From Coriolopsis trogii (Eukaryota; Basidiomycota; Agaricomycetes; Polyporales; Polyporaceae), in the NCBI GenBank assembly GCA_020543525.1, contig JAHYIO010000004.1:1860001-1924000 (forward strand): DNA of 64,000 nt. The letters run 5' to 3'. The notes beneath the pieces are model-generated. The model saw nothing but the letters and a program-made list of their open reading frames with translations. It ran no database searches and was not told the DNA's origin. Every line of letters starts with the position of its first letter. Positions within the stretch are counted from its first letter, which is position 1. The position numbers and the translations under genes are program-made. Of this stretch, positions 49,687-62,209 are shown one piece after another.

Positions 49687-52600
49687 ATGTCCTCCTCCAG
49701 CATGCCAGCGGAACCACAGCCCGCACTCAGACAGAGGCGGATCGGCCAAAGGACGCCCTCGGACGAAACGGTCATCACCAGTGGCGAGGCGGCGGAGGCT
49801 GCGAAGCGAGACGAGGTCGTGTGGGGAAAGACTCCAGGTGGTGAAGGTATGTGGTTATACTCCATTCAGGGGGTCGACGACGCAGCTTGGGTTGGATGCG
49901 GGTCGCTTTCAGTGCCCTGTACATAGGGTGAATCGGAGTCAATCCACCGCCGACTGAGCATGCCAGCATGCTCCTGGGTTGATGGACGCCGGAGGATCAG
50001 CAATCTTCGGGGCTGCAACAGCTCTGTGCAGTGCAAACCCATTATCTGCTTACATGCTGCTCAACTCACGCGTCGCTTTGCAGTGTTTCGGGTGCCAACC
50101 ACGCACGATGTCTTGACCCTTTTTCACCCTGGTTACCCCAAGTCTCATATCGATCTGTTCAACTTGGCTTTACTTGGACTCCAGCTTGTCCTATTCTTCA
50201 CTCTGTCGCGGAATGCATCACGGATATTCTTCCTCTTTTACTTCGCGTTCTGGAGAGGCGCATACGACCTGGGTCTCGGATGGGTTCTAACAAAGCAGAG
50301 CAAGCGTAAATGGATCGTTAGGGAAGTTCAGCGTCTCGGATGGTTGGATGAAAAGCGTCGGCCTCAGGTCAGGGAGTGGATCAAGAGGCAGCTCATGGGC
50401 AAGATGGGCAAGGACTACTCGTTCGATGTTCGTCGCGAGCTTTAATTGTCACACGACCACGATTCGAGCTTACCCACGCGCTATGAATAGGAGTTGCCGT
50501 TAGAGTACAACACATGGCTACTCTTCCGTCAGCTCGTGGACATCATCCTTCTCAAGTTCGTGTCTGCAATTCATCTCGTGTGCATGCTGAGGTATTCTGA
50601 CTTTATACTTGAATGCTGCAGTGATTTCCTTGCGTACTGCATGTTTGCTTTTTCATGCTTCCGCGTTCCTGAGGGTCTCTCGGTAACACTTCATCTAATG
50701 AGGTAACTCATAACTGAATACGGGACATTCCTGAGCGGAGCTAACGGACATGTTACCGATTTAGGTGGATCGGCGGCATTGCGCTGATCGCATTCAATCT
50801 CTGGGTCAAGACCGAGGCTCACAACGTCGTCAAGGACTATGGGTGGTACTGGGGTGATGTCTTTTTCCAGAGAGGCGCGCTGGTCTTCGATGGCGTGTTC
50901 GAGCTCGCGCCGCATCCTATGTACTCCGTTGGCGAGTTGATTCCCTTCATAGCCTTTCACTCAGGAGCTCATGACCAGCACAGGCTATGCCGGCTATTAC
51001 GGTCTCTCACTCATTGTCGGCAGCTACGCTGTTCTCTTTGTCAGTCTCGCCGCTCATGCAGCCCAGTTCGGCTTCTTAGTCTTCTTCGAGAACCCTCGTA
51101 CGTCATCTAGTCCGCGGTGCATGCTAGGCGGCTCACTCTTACAATACAGATATCGAGCGGACATATGGACAACGCAAGCTCCTTGCACAGCGCTTTCCGA
51201 TCCAGCCCAGGAGCGGCCGTAAGGTTTCCGACGAGGACTCCGTGGTCGCGCACAGCAGACAGACATCGGTCTCGTCCATCGCTTCTACCGAGGCATCCAC
51301 CCCTGCAGCTACCGAGGGAGAAACCGCCACTGAGTCAGAAGAACTCATCACCGAAACCGAGACTGAGACGGAAGCGGACGGCACCACGCCTCCTGCTCGT
51401 GCAACGAAGCGTTTCGGCAGGTTGTCTCCCTCATCTGTATCATCCAAGGATAGTCTACAGATCGGCCAGAAGAAGCGTCAGACTATTTCACAGCACGATT
51501 TGTTCCATCGCTACTTCCGGAAGGATACTCTCCTGCTGCACAATATCGACCTTCTGCGGTACGGGCTCCTCTAAGTATGATGGACTCGTTCGCTCACTCC
51601 CAATTTTCCACAGAGCATCGGACTTCCAGCTCGTCCTGGTCATGTTCTACGCAGTAGCTCTCACTCTACTCCCTACCAACACGCTGACGGTGCACTTTAT
51701 TCACGCGCTCGCGTGGTGCTTGTTCCATTCGTTCGGACTCGGACTACTTCTCCGCGCCCAGTCACGGAACAAGTTCCTCGTACGGCACTACTTGAAGCAC
51801 TATCACTATCCCCGTCATGATCGCGGCCAGGGTGCCGTCCAGGAGGCATTCCAGAACTGGAAGGCGATTTACAACATGAGCATGTGCATGACATATGGTG
51901 AGTAAATATGTACCTAAAGTTGAGAAGACGGCCATGGTGCTGAGGATTCGACTTTCAGTGTCTGCGGTGTGTTTGGCCTGGAAGACGTATTCTATACCAC
52001 AGTATTGGACTGTCGGGAATGAACTGCTTCGTCATACCCTTGGTGTTGTGAGTATACACTTCTCCCGCTTCTACAAAATTCGTGTTCAAACACTCCCATA
52101 GCTTCTGATCGCGCTTCACATCTGGTCCAGCTTCGAGTCTTACGAGGTTCTCGGTCTATTCAGTAAGCGACGCGAGTTTGTATGGTGCAGGTCAGTCGCT
52201 GACTGTGCCTGACAAGGCTGGTTCTTTGGAGATTTCTTCATTGAAGACTTCCCTTCGCACCTGGAGTACACTGGTATTTACCGGTAGGTGTATTCGATAT
52301 GTGTGCTTGCATTCTCAAGTTGAGATTCCTCTCCAGCTATCTGAACAACCCGGAAGTCATCAGTGGAGCAGCTTTCTTCGGGCTGGCCCTCATCACCGGA
52401 AGCAAGCTCGTATTCGCTCTGGCCGTGATTCGACCCCTTTCTCAATGGTGGTTCCTGAGCAACGTCGAGAAGTCAGTCCCTCCTGTCCACCTCGATTGCA
52501 ATATTCCTGACATGTTTCAGCCCGCATATGCAGAAGCTATACGGTGATTCCATTCGCAGCGACGCTGGTTTCGTCAAGGTCATCAAGAAGGTCGCACAGA

Positions 52601-53705
52601 AGAACGCACGCCTCCTCGAATCCCGCGCTGGGAAACATGGTCCTGAGATCAGGCGCGTTGCTCGCGAAGTCAAGGGCACGTTTGACAAGGTGTACGAAGA
52701 GACAGCCGAAGTTGTCGAGGACTTCATTGCCAAATGTATGCATGCGTGGGATACTACAACGTCTAGACCTCATAGCGAACTGATGCCTTGCTCGCTAGCG
52801 CGCCCGAAAATCAGCGAAGTCATGCAGGAGACCAAGGTCCTTCTCCAGCAGTCCCGCGAGCGCCTCGTCATCACCCGCGTCGCGAACGATCTCTCCCTAT
52901 ATGACACGAACAAGTACAAGCTTTCCATCGTGCCCAGCGCGGACGGCACCCTTCGCTTCCACCTCGGCGAGCCGATCCACGTTCGCTGGCGGGCACCGAT
53001 CCGCCACTCGCGCAAGGACTGGGTGGGGATCTACCGCGTGGGCGCGAACCAGTCCACGCTCGTCACGAAGACCTCCTCGCTCGGGAACTGGGTGCCGGTG
53101 CACGACGACGAGTGGGATGGTGATATCCCGCTCGAGTTACAGCGGCCGAAGCACAGCGGCGAAGGCAATAGCGGCGACTTTGAAGAAGGCGAAGTCGTCT
53201 TCAAGGGCGGCGTACTTCCCTGGCGGACTGGCAGATACGAAGTGCGCTACCACCACGACGGCAAGTACAACGTGATGAGCCTCGACGGGCCCCTCGAGAT
53301 ATACGGTGCGTCATTGTTCTGTGTTGCGGGTTCTCACCATCATGCATTCGCTCAACGGATCCACGCTTCTTCGCTCATGCAGTCGACAAGCCTTCGCGAC
53401 TTGACTTTGCGACCGTGCGCGCCCACCTCCTCCGCATCGTCCCACTCTGCCTCGACTCGGACCCGTCGCTCATCCCACAATCATGCAAGACGGATGGCAC
53501 TGCACCCTCGGAGGAGAGCGCCGCCGAGGACGGCCGTGACCCGGATGACTTCCGTTTCTGGTCTGAGCGGCAGGCAAAGCGCATCTCGCTCGCGATCGAG
53601 CAGGCGTTTGATGTCGAGCTGACGCCCGACGTCGTCCTCGCGGACGCGAACGTCAGCGCGCTCGCGAACCGCATCGTCGTTTCCAAGGAGCTGCTCTCCG
53701 AGTAG
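49687..53705 (+). CDS. CHO2: Phosphatidylethanolamine N-methyltransferase
   Basis: Integral ER-membrane enzyme that performs the first SAM-dependent methylation of phosphatidylethanolamine towards phosphatidylcholine. Exon 1 is 49687-49846; exon 2 starts at 50084, and about nine further introns follow. Two homologous methyltransferase halves are visible. The first has [52 protein letters not shown] and [11 protein letters not shown] followed by FFENPHIERTYG; the second, after a Ser/Thr/Glu linker (about 51.2-51.5 kb), has [24 protein letters not shown] helices, [37 protein letters not shown] and a soluble C-terminal domain ([33 protein letters not shown]). Length (about 930 residues) fits fungal CHO2. 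No gene for the second methylation step is in this window. Confidence 0.94.
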
Positions 53706-54546
53706 ACGGACGGAAGGGACGGACGGGACGGACGAAGGGGAAAAAGTAACGACTCCATATGCCACCTTCCTATTTCTTGACTTTTTGGTTAGAGACGAGA
53801 CGAGACTGTTCACGAAGGGGACGAACGTAGATGGTCGTGCGCCCACAGATGGATGATTCCAGAGGAAGGCAGGCCCAGGAGGCGCGAGACGTCTCCGGGA
53901 TACTCATCTATACAGCTCTATAACTTCTCTTCATTGTCTACGAACTATACGAATGTCATACCCCACATCCCAAGAGTACCCTTCGTATCCGACGCTGCGT
54001 CACCGTAGAGGCGGTTGATGTATCATATCTTTCACATTACCTCCTCGTGTACTTCTTCTCTCGTTGCCCGATAGCGAGAGCAAAGTATTAGTACTGATAG
54101 ATGAAGCATAATGCAGGTTTTCTCTCTTTCACGACTCGCGTCAATGGTGCGTTGGATCGCAGTCAGTCATGCGCAATGATTGCAGCGCCTTGTACCACGC
54201 GTACCACGAACAGCTCGATGAGTGATCTGCGCCATTGTGGGCCAGTGATACCATTCGCACCAATTCCGCAAGCGGCGGTGGGAGTGCAATCGGGTAATGA
54301 GATTATGATGGGTAGCTATCCAATGGACGAAATCTAGTACGTGTGCGGGCAGTCTAACCTGCCGTCTATTACTCTAACAAATCGTTATACCAGATGACGA
54401 TGTAACAATGACGTTGACGATGCTGATGATGGGTGACAAGAGTCGTGGGCGTGGGTGCTGGAGACCAAGCGAAGTCGTGCGATGATAACGTTAAAATGAG
54501 GTGCCGTGAGTCGAGACGAGGTCTATCCGTGGGAGAAGGCGTTCAC
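53706..54546. other. Convergent 3' region, no gene seen
   Basis: Between CHO2 and the MFS transporter ends. Short frames only; GACGGACGGAC-type short repeats at 53705-53735. Confidence 0.5.
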
Positions 54547-56743
54547 TCAATACCGAGTGAACACCTTTGGTTCGCGCTTGAAACGTGCTGTCGCAAGGCA
54601 TGTCAGTAGGTTGCCATCATAGGAACCAAGCGTGATATCTCACCGTAGAGCAGCACGGTAGCGCCAATGATCTGCAGGCTTCCCGAGTACATCGACACGG
54701 CAAGCCAGTTGTTGCCTGTCGCACTAAGGATAGCTCCAGCAATCGGCGCGCCCGCAGAGTTGCCTGTAGATCCCGCCGTCAGGTGGTGAGAGCGAACTGG
54801 AGGTGAACAGGACTCACCCGGGAGGTTGAAAAGGAGCATCAGCCCCGACAGGCCCGCCAGCCGGCCGGAGCCATACAGTTGGGCAGACACGGCGGGCGAG
54901 AGCGAGAGGAAGCAGCCACACACGAAGCCGTACATGATGGCGAACGCGATCTACGAACGAGTTACAAGGCCGATGCTTGTTCAGAATGGGACAACGGAGG
55001 CAGGGCGGGCGGAAGACGTACGATGCCGGCGTAGTTGGACACGAACGTCCAGACGAGGAGCTGTGTGAGCCCGGAGAGCATGATGACGCCCCAGAGGGTG
55101 TTGAGGGGCCCAATGCGGTCACCGACGAAGCCAACGAGCGTACGGCCGGTCGCGGCGGAGAAGTTCAGCATCGTTATGGGGAGAGCGGCAAGCTGCGACG
55201 TCATGCAAACGTCAGAGTCTAGAGACGGAACCGACTGCGATCGAAGTGGGCACTTACCAGTGGTGAGAGACCGGGCACCTTCTCCTTTGCATATGTCGGG
55301 AGGTAGAAGATCGGTGACAGATAACCGCTGTCAACCAGAGAGTGTGAACATGCCTGAGGGACACGTAGATAAGGGAAACACGTACAACACGGTGAAGAAG
55401 AAGCAAAGTCCGTAGCTCCAGAAGACCCGGTCGCTGAAGAAGGAGCGGTCGAACCAGATTATCTCCTTTCTTTTCGTCGGATCTCGCCTCTCGGATATCA
55501 TAAAATACGCCGCAAACAGAAGCACGCCGTCGATCACGGTGTATATCGCGAATGACTTCTGGAGGCCGAGCGAGGTGAGCATGGCACGGAAGACAAGCGA
55601 GGAGACCGCGCCGCCTAAGGAATGTCAGTGAGGAAGTCACGACTGCAATGAGGTGCCAAGACAGAACTGACCGACAGAACTGCCTGCGACCACGATGCCC
55701 GTGGCGAGTGCGCGGTACTTCAGGAACCACTGCGCCGGGAGGGCTACCTGTGCGTCAAACGTGTCAAATTAAGTGCAGCTTTTCTACGTAAGGGAGGAAA
55801 AGCCTCACAATGAGTGGGAAGACGAGCGCATTGGCAATACCCTGCACAAGACCCTGCGGTAATACGTCATCAGACAATCAAACTCGTACGGCGGGGACGC
55901 ATCGTGGCGTACCATGACCACAAAGAAGTGCCATAACTGTGTTGAGAATGCGCACGCGAGCATGCTAACCGTCCAGATGATCCCTCCGGCCGCGAGGAAC
56001 GGCTTCGAGGAAGGTCATGCACTGCTGCACGTGGAGGAGTCGCGGAGCATGCGCTTACCTTGTACCCACTGAGGCGAACAGTTAGTGCTAGAACGCAATG
56101 TCGGGTAAGGTGCGTACTCACTATCGGTCTGCAAGCTTGCCGAAAACAACGCTAAGGAGCGTCATGAACTGCACCATGGGGTTAATAGGAAACCGAACAA
56201 CGACTGGAAGCCGCAACGCACAATGCCTGACATGCTCCCGAGCGTACTGAGCACCGAATCTGACGCTTCAGGAAAGACATGTTCCTTGAAGTACTCCTGA
56301 GTGACTCCCCACACCTGATGTGCCGTTAGTACGCAACGCTAGGAAGAAGCGGAAGACCGGGCAGATATGTCCGCTGCTCACAAGCCTACATCCGCGAACG
56401 GAAGCAATCACGGCGGGCATTGACGAGGATGCGTTCGATTCCAGGAAGAAACGTTCAATGGCTAGCTATTCAGCATGAAGTCGAGCACATACCCCCAGCC
56501 GACCGTCGCGGCGGAATATATGACACAACCGAAGATGACAAGCCATCCGCGGCCGCCATCTGGCGGAAGGTCGAACCCCTCGGGCTCACAGGGAGATACC
56601 CCGCCCTTTTCGTACACGTCGACGTTGCGCAGGGACGGCGCGACCGACGTTGCTGCGGAAAGGGCACCCGCGTCCTTGAGTGCCTTGTGTACGTGCGACG
56701 CTTCGATGTCGACGTGCGTCTTCTCCGACCTCGGCGTGTCCAT
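54547..56743 (-). CDS. MFS transporter, monocarboxylate-permease type
   Basis: Twelve-helix permease of the major facilitator superfamily resembling fungal Mch-type monocarboxylate-transporter homologues. The cytosolic N-terminus (about 80 residues) leads to FDLPPDGGRGWLVIFG, the variant of the PPDGGWGW signature of this branch. Other strings: FGKLADRYGYKPFLAAGGI, GIANALVFPLIVALPAQWF, YRALATGIVVAGSSVGGAVS, RTLVGFVGDRIGPLNTLWG, MYGFVCGCFLSLSPA and GAPIAGAILSATG. The last exon ends ARFKREPKVFTRY at 54547. Exon breaks follow GT-AG sites at roughly nine introns. Whether it carries monocarboxylates, riboflavin or another acid cannot be told; yeast Mch proteins themselves do not carry monocarboxylates. 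Confidence 0.88.
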
Positions 56744-58098
56744 CGTGAGCGACGGGAGAAAGACTGAACAAAGCAGGGCAGAGGGGTGGGGCAGCCAGTT
56801 GGAGGGATGTGCACGGGCTGCCGGTACTGTCAAGCGTTCTCGTTTATATGGGCTGGGATCTATTGTTGGGGTTTACCAATCGCGTCGACACGCGCACAGC
56901 GACCGGTGACTCATGACTGGAGGAGGCTGCCAGTCCAGACCGTCTGTGCTGGCCCTCATGTCCGCGGGCACTGATTTTGACGTCAATCATTGGTCGCGCC
57001 GGATGCGATTGGAACATACCCCAGTGGATCTGTTTCCCAAGACATCGCTCGACCAGTCAGCTGCAAGCAAGCCAGCTACCGGACCGGTTGAGAAAAATGC
57101 TCGATCAAGCGGCATCCCGTCGAGGGCAGGGCTAGCTTCTCGGATTCCCGAAGATTGTCGTTGAGAGTCTACGGGCCAGGGTGCGAGGTCAGGCTTGTGG
57201 CCAGAGTCTTGCTTGATCTGGTCATGCCTGTCTATACTATTCATTTCCGAGGCGCCTTATGCGCAGGCTCGTGGTGCATGGCAAACATCGTGGAGGTAGC
57301 ATTCATATTCGGGCAGAGCGGTTGTCGGACAGGCGATATGTCCGAAAGCAACCCGAATCAACATTTACTCCGTGCCGTCGGCTCCCCGGCCCGCTCCCCC
57401 ACTGCACTACTCTCCCCAAAAAGGATAAGAAGATCGTTGCTGGCTTGGCTTGGCAGAGCAAACCACCTATTCAAAATGTTGCTATCAGGTGCACATCTAC
57501 CATGCAAAGATGGGCAGTGTGCAAATCAAGAGTTGTGTCAGATGTGCTGGAATTCCTCCTATGAGCTGGCGGGCGTTCCTCTTACTCTGTTAGTACATAT
57601 GGTCGCTATGATCGTGGCAGATCACAACCACACGATGCTACCCGTCGGCCACCCGTATGTGCATCCGTGTAATAGCTTGGCTGGATTGTCGGTAGGATAA
57701 CGCGAGGAAGTGGTCAAGGTTAAAGTTGGCGCCGCCATCCACCCGCACTGAATGCTACCCGTCTCCTGGGATCGTCGGTTTACACACGCAAGCGGTGCTA
57801 ACGAGGCAACCCTCCTGCGATAGGACCTCTTACCGAGGACTTACGACTCTGGCACATGAAAGTTGCAGGTATGGCGGACGAAGCTGGCAATGAAACAGTC
57901 AATCCGCGCCGAGCAATGGTGCGACCTCGGCGTCCGTCTCCTCTCTCCGCACCGCACCCACGCTAATCTGTCCCGCAAGTCCGAGGAAAACAGACATTAA
58001 TCGTATACTAAGCCACAGAAGTCAATGAGCTACAGCCAAGACAAGGAGAAGCAAGCAAGCACAACTAACACCTACGAGCGAGGAGACAGAGGTCCTCA
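56744..58098. other. Intergenic region, no gene seen
   Basis: Promoter side of the transporter gene and 3' flank of the exchanger gene. A plus frame at 57155-57700 has no family resemblance and is not called. Confidence 0.45.
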
Positions 58099-60653
58099 TC
58101 ACGACCCCCTATCCCGGCTATGTCCCTCGCTCTCCCTCCTCATCATCGGGCTCGCCAACCCCCGCTCCGTCCTGCTCTCGTCCCGAACGCCTGGCGTCGG
58201 AGGGAACGGATGCGCCCCGTCCCCATTCCCGCTCTGCCCATGGCGGAACCCGACCCTTGTCAAGTCGACCTCCGGCCCGTCGTCCATCTCGTCGTCCGTC
58301 TCCCCCGGCGTCCCAAACCGACTCCCCGACCCGCTCCCCGGCCCTCCCGAGGGCGAGAGCACGGCAGACTTGCGCGCCTTCCGCGCGTGGAACGACCGGC
58401 TCGCGGTCGCGTTCGAGAACAGCGGGAGGAGGTACCGCTCGTCGAGCGTCTGGAACCACTTTCCGTCCTCCCCGCCCACGGTGGGCGTGGCCGCCCCGTC
58501 GCGTGACTTGCGCCGCGCGTGCCCGGCAGACGGGGCTCCCTCACCGGCAGCTGTCCCGAGGGCAGTTGGGGCGAGCGGGAGGACCTCCCCGCCATCCGAT
58601 TCGTACGAGTCTGAGGACGCGGCGGAGAAGATCGCGTTGCTGGCGTTCGCGAGCCCGTGTCCGTTCTCCGCTCCGACGGGCCAGTTCTGCGCGTGGTGGT
58701 TGTACGTCGTCGGCTCGCTGTAGATGGTGGTGCCCACGCGGCCCGTGCGCGGCGCCTGCTGCGTCGCGAAGAACTCGTCGTCGTCCGCATAGCGCGCCCA
58801 CCGGCCGCCGGCGCGGCGGAAGAACTGGTTCCGCAGGTCCTCGTCCTCGTCGCTGCTGCTCGCCTCGTCGTCCTCGACCCCTGTGCGGATCCCGAGCACT
58901 TCGAGCATCCGAGCGGTTGTGCCCCCGAAGACGACGACGGTGAGGACGACGACGACGAGCACGGTTGTGCGCATCGACTGCGCGTTTTCGCCCTTGAAGC
59001 CCGCGGCGAGCGCGACTCCGACAGCTCCGCGGAGGCCTGCCCAGAAGAGCATCATCTGGTACGAGTGCGGGAGCTCTTCCTGCCGTTGTCCGCGTGCGTG
59101 ACGGTGGAAGAAGTTGATCATCTCCGAGAGGGGGAAGACCGCGGCGTAGCGCGTGAAGACGACGGCGACGGTCGTGATGACAATGAAGAGCGGCTTGAAG
59201 TAGCTCGTGACCTTCGCGGAAGACGGCGGGCTGGTAAAGAGGGACAGTCCGAGGTAGATGAAGATGAAGTTCTCGGACAGCTGCGCGAGGGTGGAGAAGA
59301 TGTACTTGGTCGCGCGTTGCGTGCGTCGAGACATCGTGTGGTACGCGTAGTGTTTGAGCGTGATGCCGCAGAAGAGGAGCGACACGATTCCAGACATGGA
59401 CAATCCGTTGGAAAAGAAGTAGCACATGTATGCGCACAGCGACACGAGGCATGTTTCGATAGAGTGATATAGCGACAACGAGGAGTGCTTGAGGATGAGG
59501 GACATGCCAAGACCGAACACAACCCCTAGTGCCATTGAGCCGCCAAACGAGAGCAAGAAGATACCCACTGCATGGAAAAGGTGTGATATCGAGAAGTCCG
59601 ACCCATGGAACTGCGAAAGTGTCCTATGCTGCATGTGAGGATCGGGATGATACATAGTGGCACATAAAACACTCACTCGTACATGACGATACTGACAGCA
59701 TCGTTCAATAATGACTCGCCAAAGATGACAGTGTAAAGCTTGGGGTCGACCTTGTACTGATTGAATATGGCCAGGATCGTCACAGGATCAGTGGCGGAAA
59801 GCGTGGACCCGAAGATCAGGCATTCAATAAGTGATAGTCCTAGCGATTCTAGTCCCAGTTGAGACCATATGAACACAATCACCCTGCTCTGTACGTGGTG
59901 AGTACTGCCTCATCTGGATACGCAGCAGAGTGCACCCACCCTACGCCGACGGCTGAGATGAATGTGCCAAAGAACGCAAAGACGAGTATGGATCCGAAGT
60001 TCCGGAAGAAGTTCTCTTGCTTCAACTCATATCCAGAATTGAGGATGATGGGAGGTAGGAGAAGGTTGAAGAAAAGCGTATGTTTGAACGTCTGGAAGGA
60101 TGATTAGGTATGTGCGAGATCCTGGGGTGTCGAGACAGTCGATCAAAAAGGTTGCCTGAGCGCGAGATGGGCTTTCAGCAGTACGCGAACTCATCGCCCA
60201 AAACCAAATCAATCTCACAGCAAAGGCCCACCGTTCCGGTGTGCCTTCTAGCGCGTTCTCAGAAGCAAATATCTCGCCCCGTATGTCCGCTGCTGCCAGC
60301 AAGACTGGCTTGCGCTGTCCATCGCCATGGTTGTATATCTGCAGCCCCCAGACAGACCGATAGGACCGCCGGCACAGAGAAGAACACTCACCAGCATCTC
60401 TCGTATCATAGTCCCAGGCGCCAGCCGGACCACCAACCCCACAAACATCCCCGCTACGATAGCGACCAGTGTTTCATGAATAGCACGTATGCGCTTGATC
60501 TGTAGATAGTAGGACGTCCATAGCGAGAGCACGAGCAGACTGCAGACGAGGAAGAGCGACCAGGACGAGTAGTACTCCTCTTCTTCCGGAACGGCCGTGT
60601 CCGACGGGGCGGGTGCAGCGAACGCCGGCGTGGGTGGGTACTGCGATTCCATT
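58099..60653 (-). CDS. NHX-type Na+(K+)/H+ exchanger
   Basis: CPA1 antiporter like yeast Nhx1, which exchanges Na+ or K+ for H+ across endosomal and vacuolar membranes. Start at 60653 ([11 protein letters not shown]). Helices read [54 protein letters not shown] (the amiloride-type region), then [19 protein letters not shown] and [18 protein letters not shown] with the ion-binding Asp/Glu. Later [16 protein letters not shown] holds the conserved Arg. The large final exon (58099 to about 59.65 kb) adds an acidic, serine-rich cytosolic tail of about 250 residues ([10 protein letters not shown] ... [10 protein letters not shown]). Organelle assignment is by family. Exon breaks near 60.0-60.4 kb are approximate. 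Confidence 0.92.
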
Positions 60654-62101
60654 GGAGCACCCTGGCAAGCGAAGCGGCAGAATACTGAGAGCAGCGAAGC
60701 CCCAGGCGTAGAGGAGGAATAGGGAGGTGGTGGGAGGACGGAGAGGTGTACCTCGGCGCCAGCTGCGGTGGTAGCGCTGTCGAGCTCAACTTGGCTTTTA
60801 CTGTCATCATCGTCTACGCAGCCTCTCGCAGCCGCCCACATCGACACGCGGTGCTCCTCAAAGTCGCGAGCAGTCTGCACATGGAGTCCAGGCACGGTAT
60901 ACAGAATATCGACGTACTGTCGGGCATGATCTGGTGCTGGTATTATGGTCTGGGACCTCGGAACGCGTAAGCTAGCCAGGTGGGTGGACAGTCCGTGTGT
61001 TCAGCAGACGGGATGGGGACTGTTTGAGGTATGTTCGCATACACACGTTTCATACTGGTAGCTTCCTGTACCCTTGTCATATCAACGGCAGTCATGTCTC
61101 GGCTTAGAAGACTACTGGCACTCGAATCGAGAGCTCGGAAGCCTCCACATCTCAGTTTGAGATGAGTGAGACTTTGCTTGCCCGAGGCTCTTCTCAGCGG
61201 CAGCAGGCGAGTTGCGGCACGCTTACGATTGTCGCTATGAGTAGCAACAGCAAAGTGCATACTAGCGTTGATAGCTTTGTTAAGTGCACAAGACTTCCGA
61301 ACGACGTGTTCGCAATGGAACCCTTGTAAGTTGTGCGAGGTCTTGCCGAGCGCCTTGAACTACTCGCATCGCGCAACGGTGAGGGAGTAAACGCGAGTTT
61401 AGCGCGCCGCAACCACAGAGGTTGCCCTGTGACCCAGGACCTGGATAACTCACCTGTTCCGTTGAATGGAGAGAGGTTGGTACACCAATGAGCCTGCGGT
61501 TCCGAGCCCGCTGGCGACTATGTAGCTATAGCTCAGCGACACGCCAGTCCGAGATTGCCGTCACAACTCTACCATGCAATATGCCACCTGCAATCCCCTA
61601 CTACCTATCCAATGCACTTACCCAACAACGAGACGCATTTTTTCAGTAGCCCCATGAATCGAGCTGGCTCGAACGCACCGTACATTTCCTCAAACCATCA
61701 CTATTGAGACCGGGAAGAGTCAAGGACATAGACGACAAGAAGTAGCGACTATCTGGAACTACAAGAAGACGTGCTCATTATTTGATCGTCAAAGCAAGGG
61801 GCCACTGTGAACTCACACCTGACACTGAGGCCGTCATCTGTAGCCATGATGTTGACGGGTGTCTTCGTCGAGGAAGGGAGAAGCGTGGCACGACACGGGC
61901 CCATATGTTCCTCCTGACACCACATGGTCAGTAACTTGTTCCTATGACCCCCGGCGTACATGCTAGTGCAGGGTCAGAACCGTTCAACATGTCACTAATA
62001 TAATAGTACCTACTACGCTGAGTCGTTAAGCACCCCGTAAGTAGTGACCAATTGGACCACGGACCTGCCTCCGCCGCTTGGATGATTCCGTGTGTCATTG
62101 G
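60654..62101. other. Divergent intergenic region, no gene seen
   Basis: Between the exchanger and terpene synthase starts. Only short frames of no recognisable family. Confidence 0.45.
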
Positions 62102-62137
62102 CCAATAGACAGTGTGCCTTGCCAAGGTATATAAAAA
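62102..62137 (+). promoter_or_regulatory. CCAAT and TATA elements of the terpene synthase gene
   Basis: CCAAT at 62102-62106 (with ATTGG just before it) and TATATAAAAA at 62128-62137, 73 nt upstream of the ATG. This is the clearest core promoter in the window. Confidence 0.6.
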
Positions 62138-62209
62138 GCTCGTCAACGATGTAGCCTCTCTGTAGAACCTACCAGCCTTGTAACACTCACCGTCGCTTGC
62201 ATACCAGTC

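Noticed and set aside
58541..59472. Long plus- and minus-strand frames over the exchanger C-terminal exon
   Set aside because: GC-rich shadows of the NHX coding frame.
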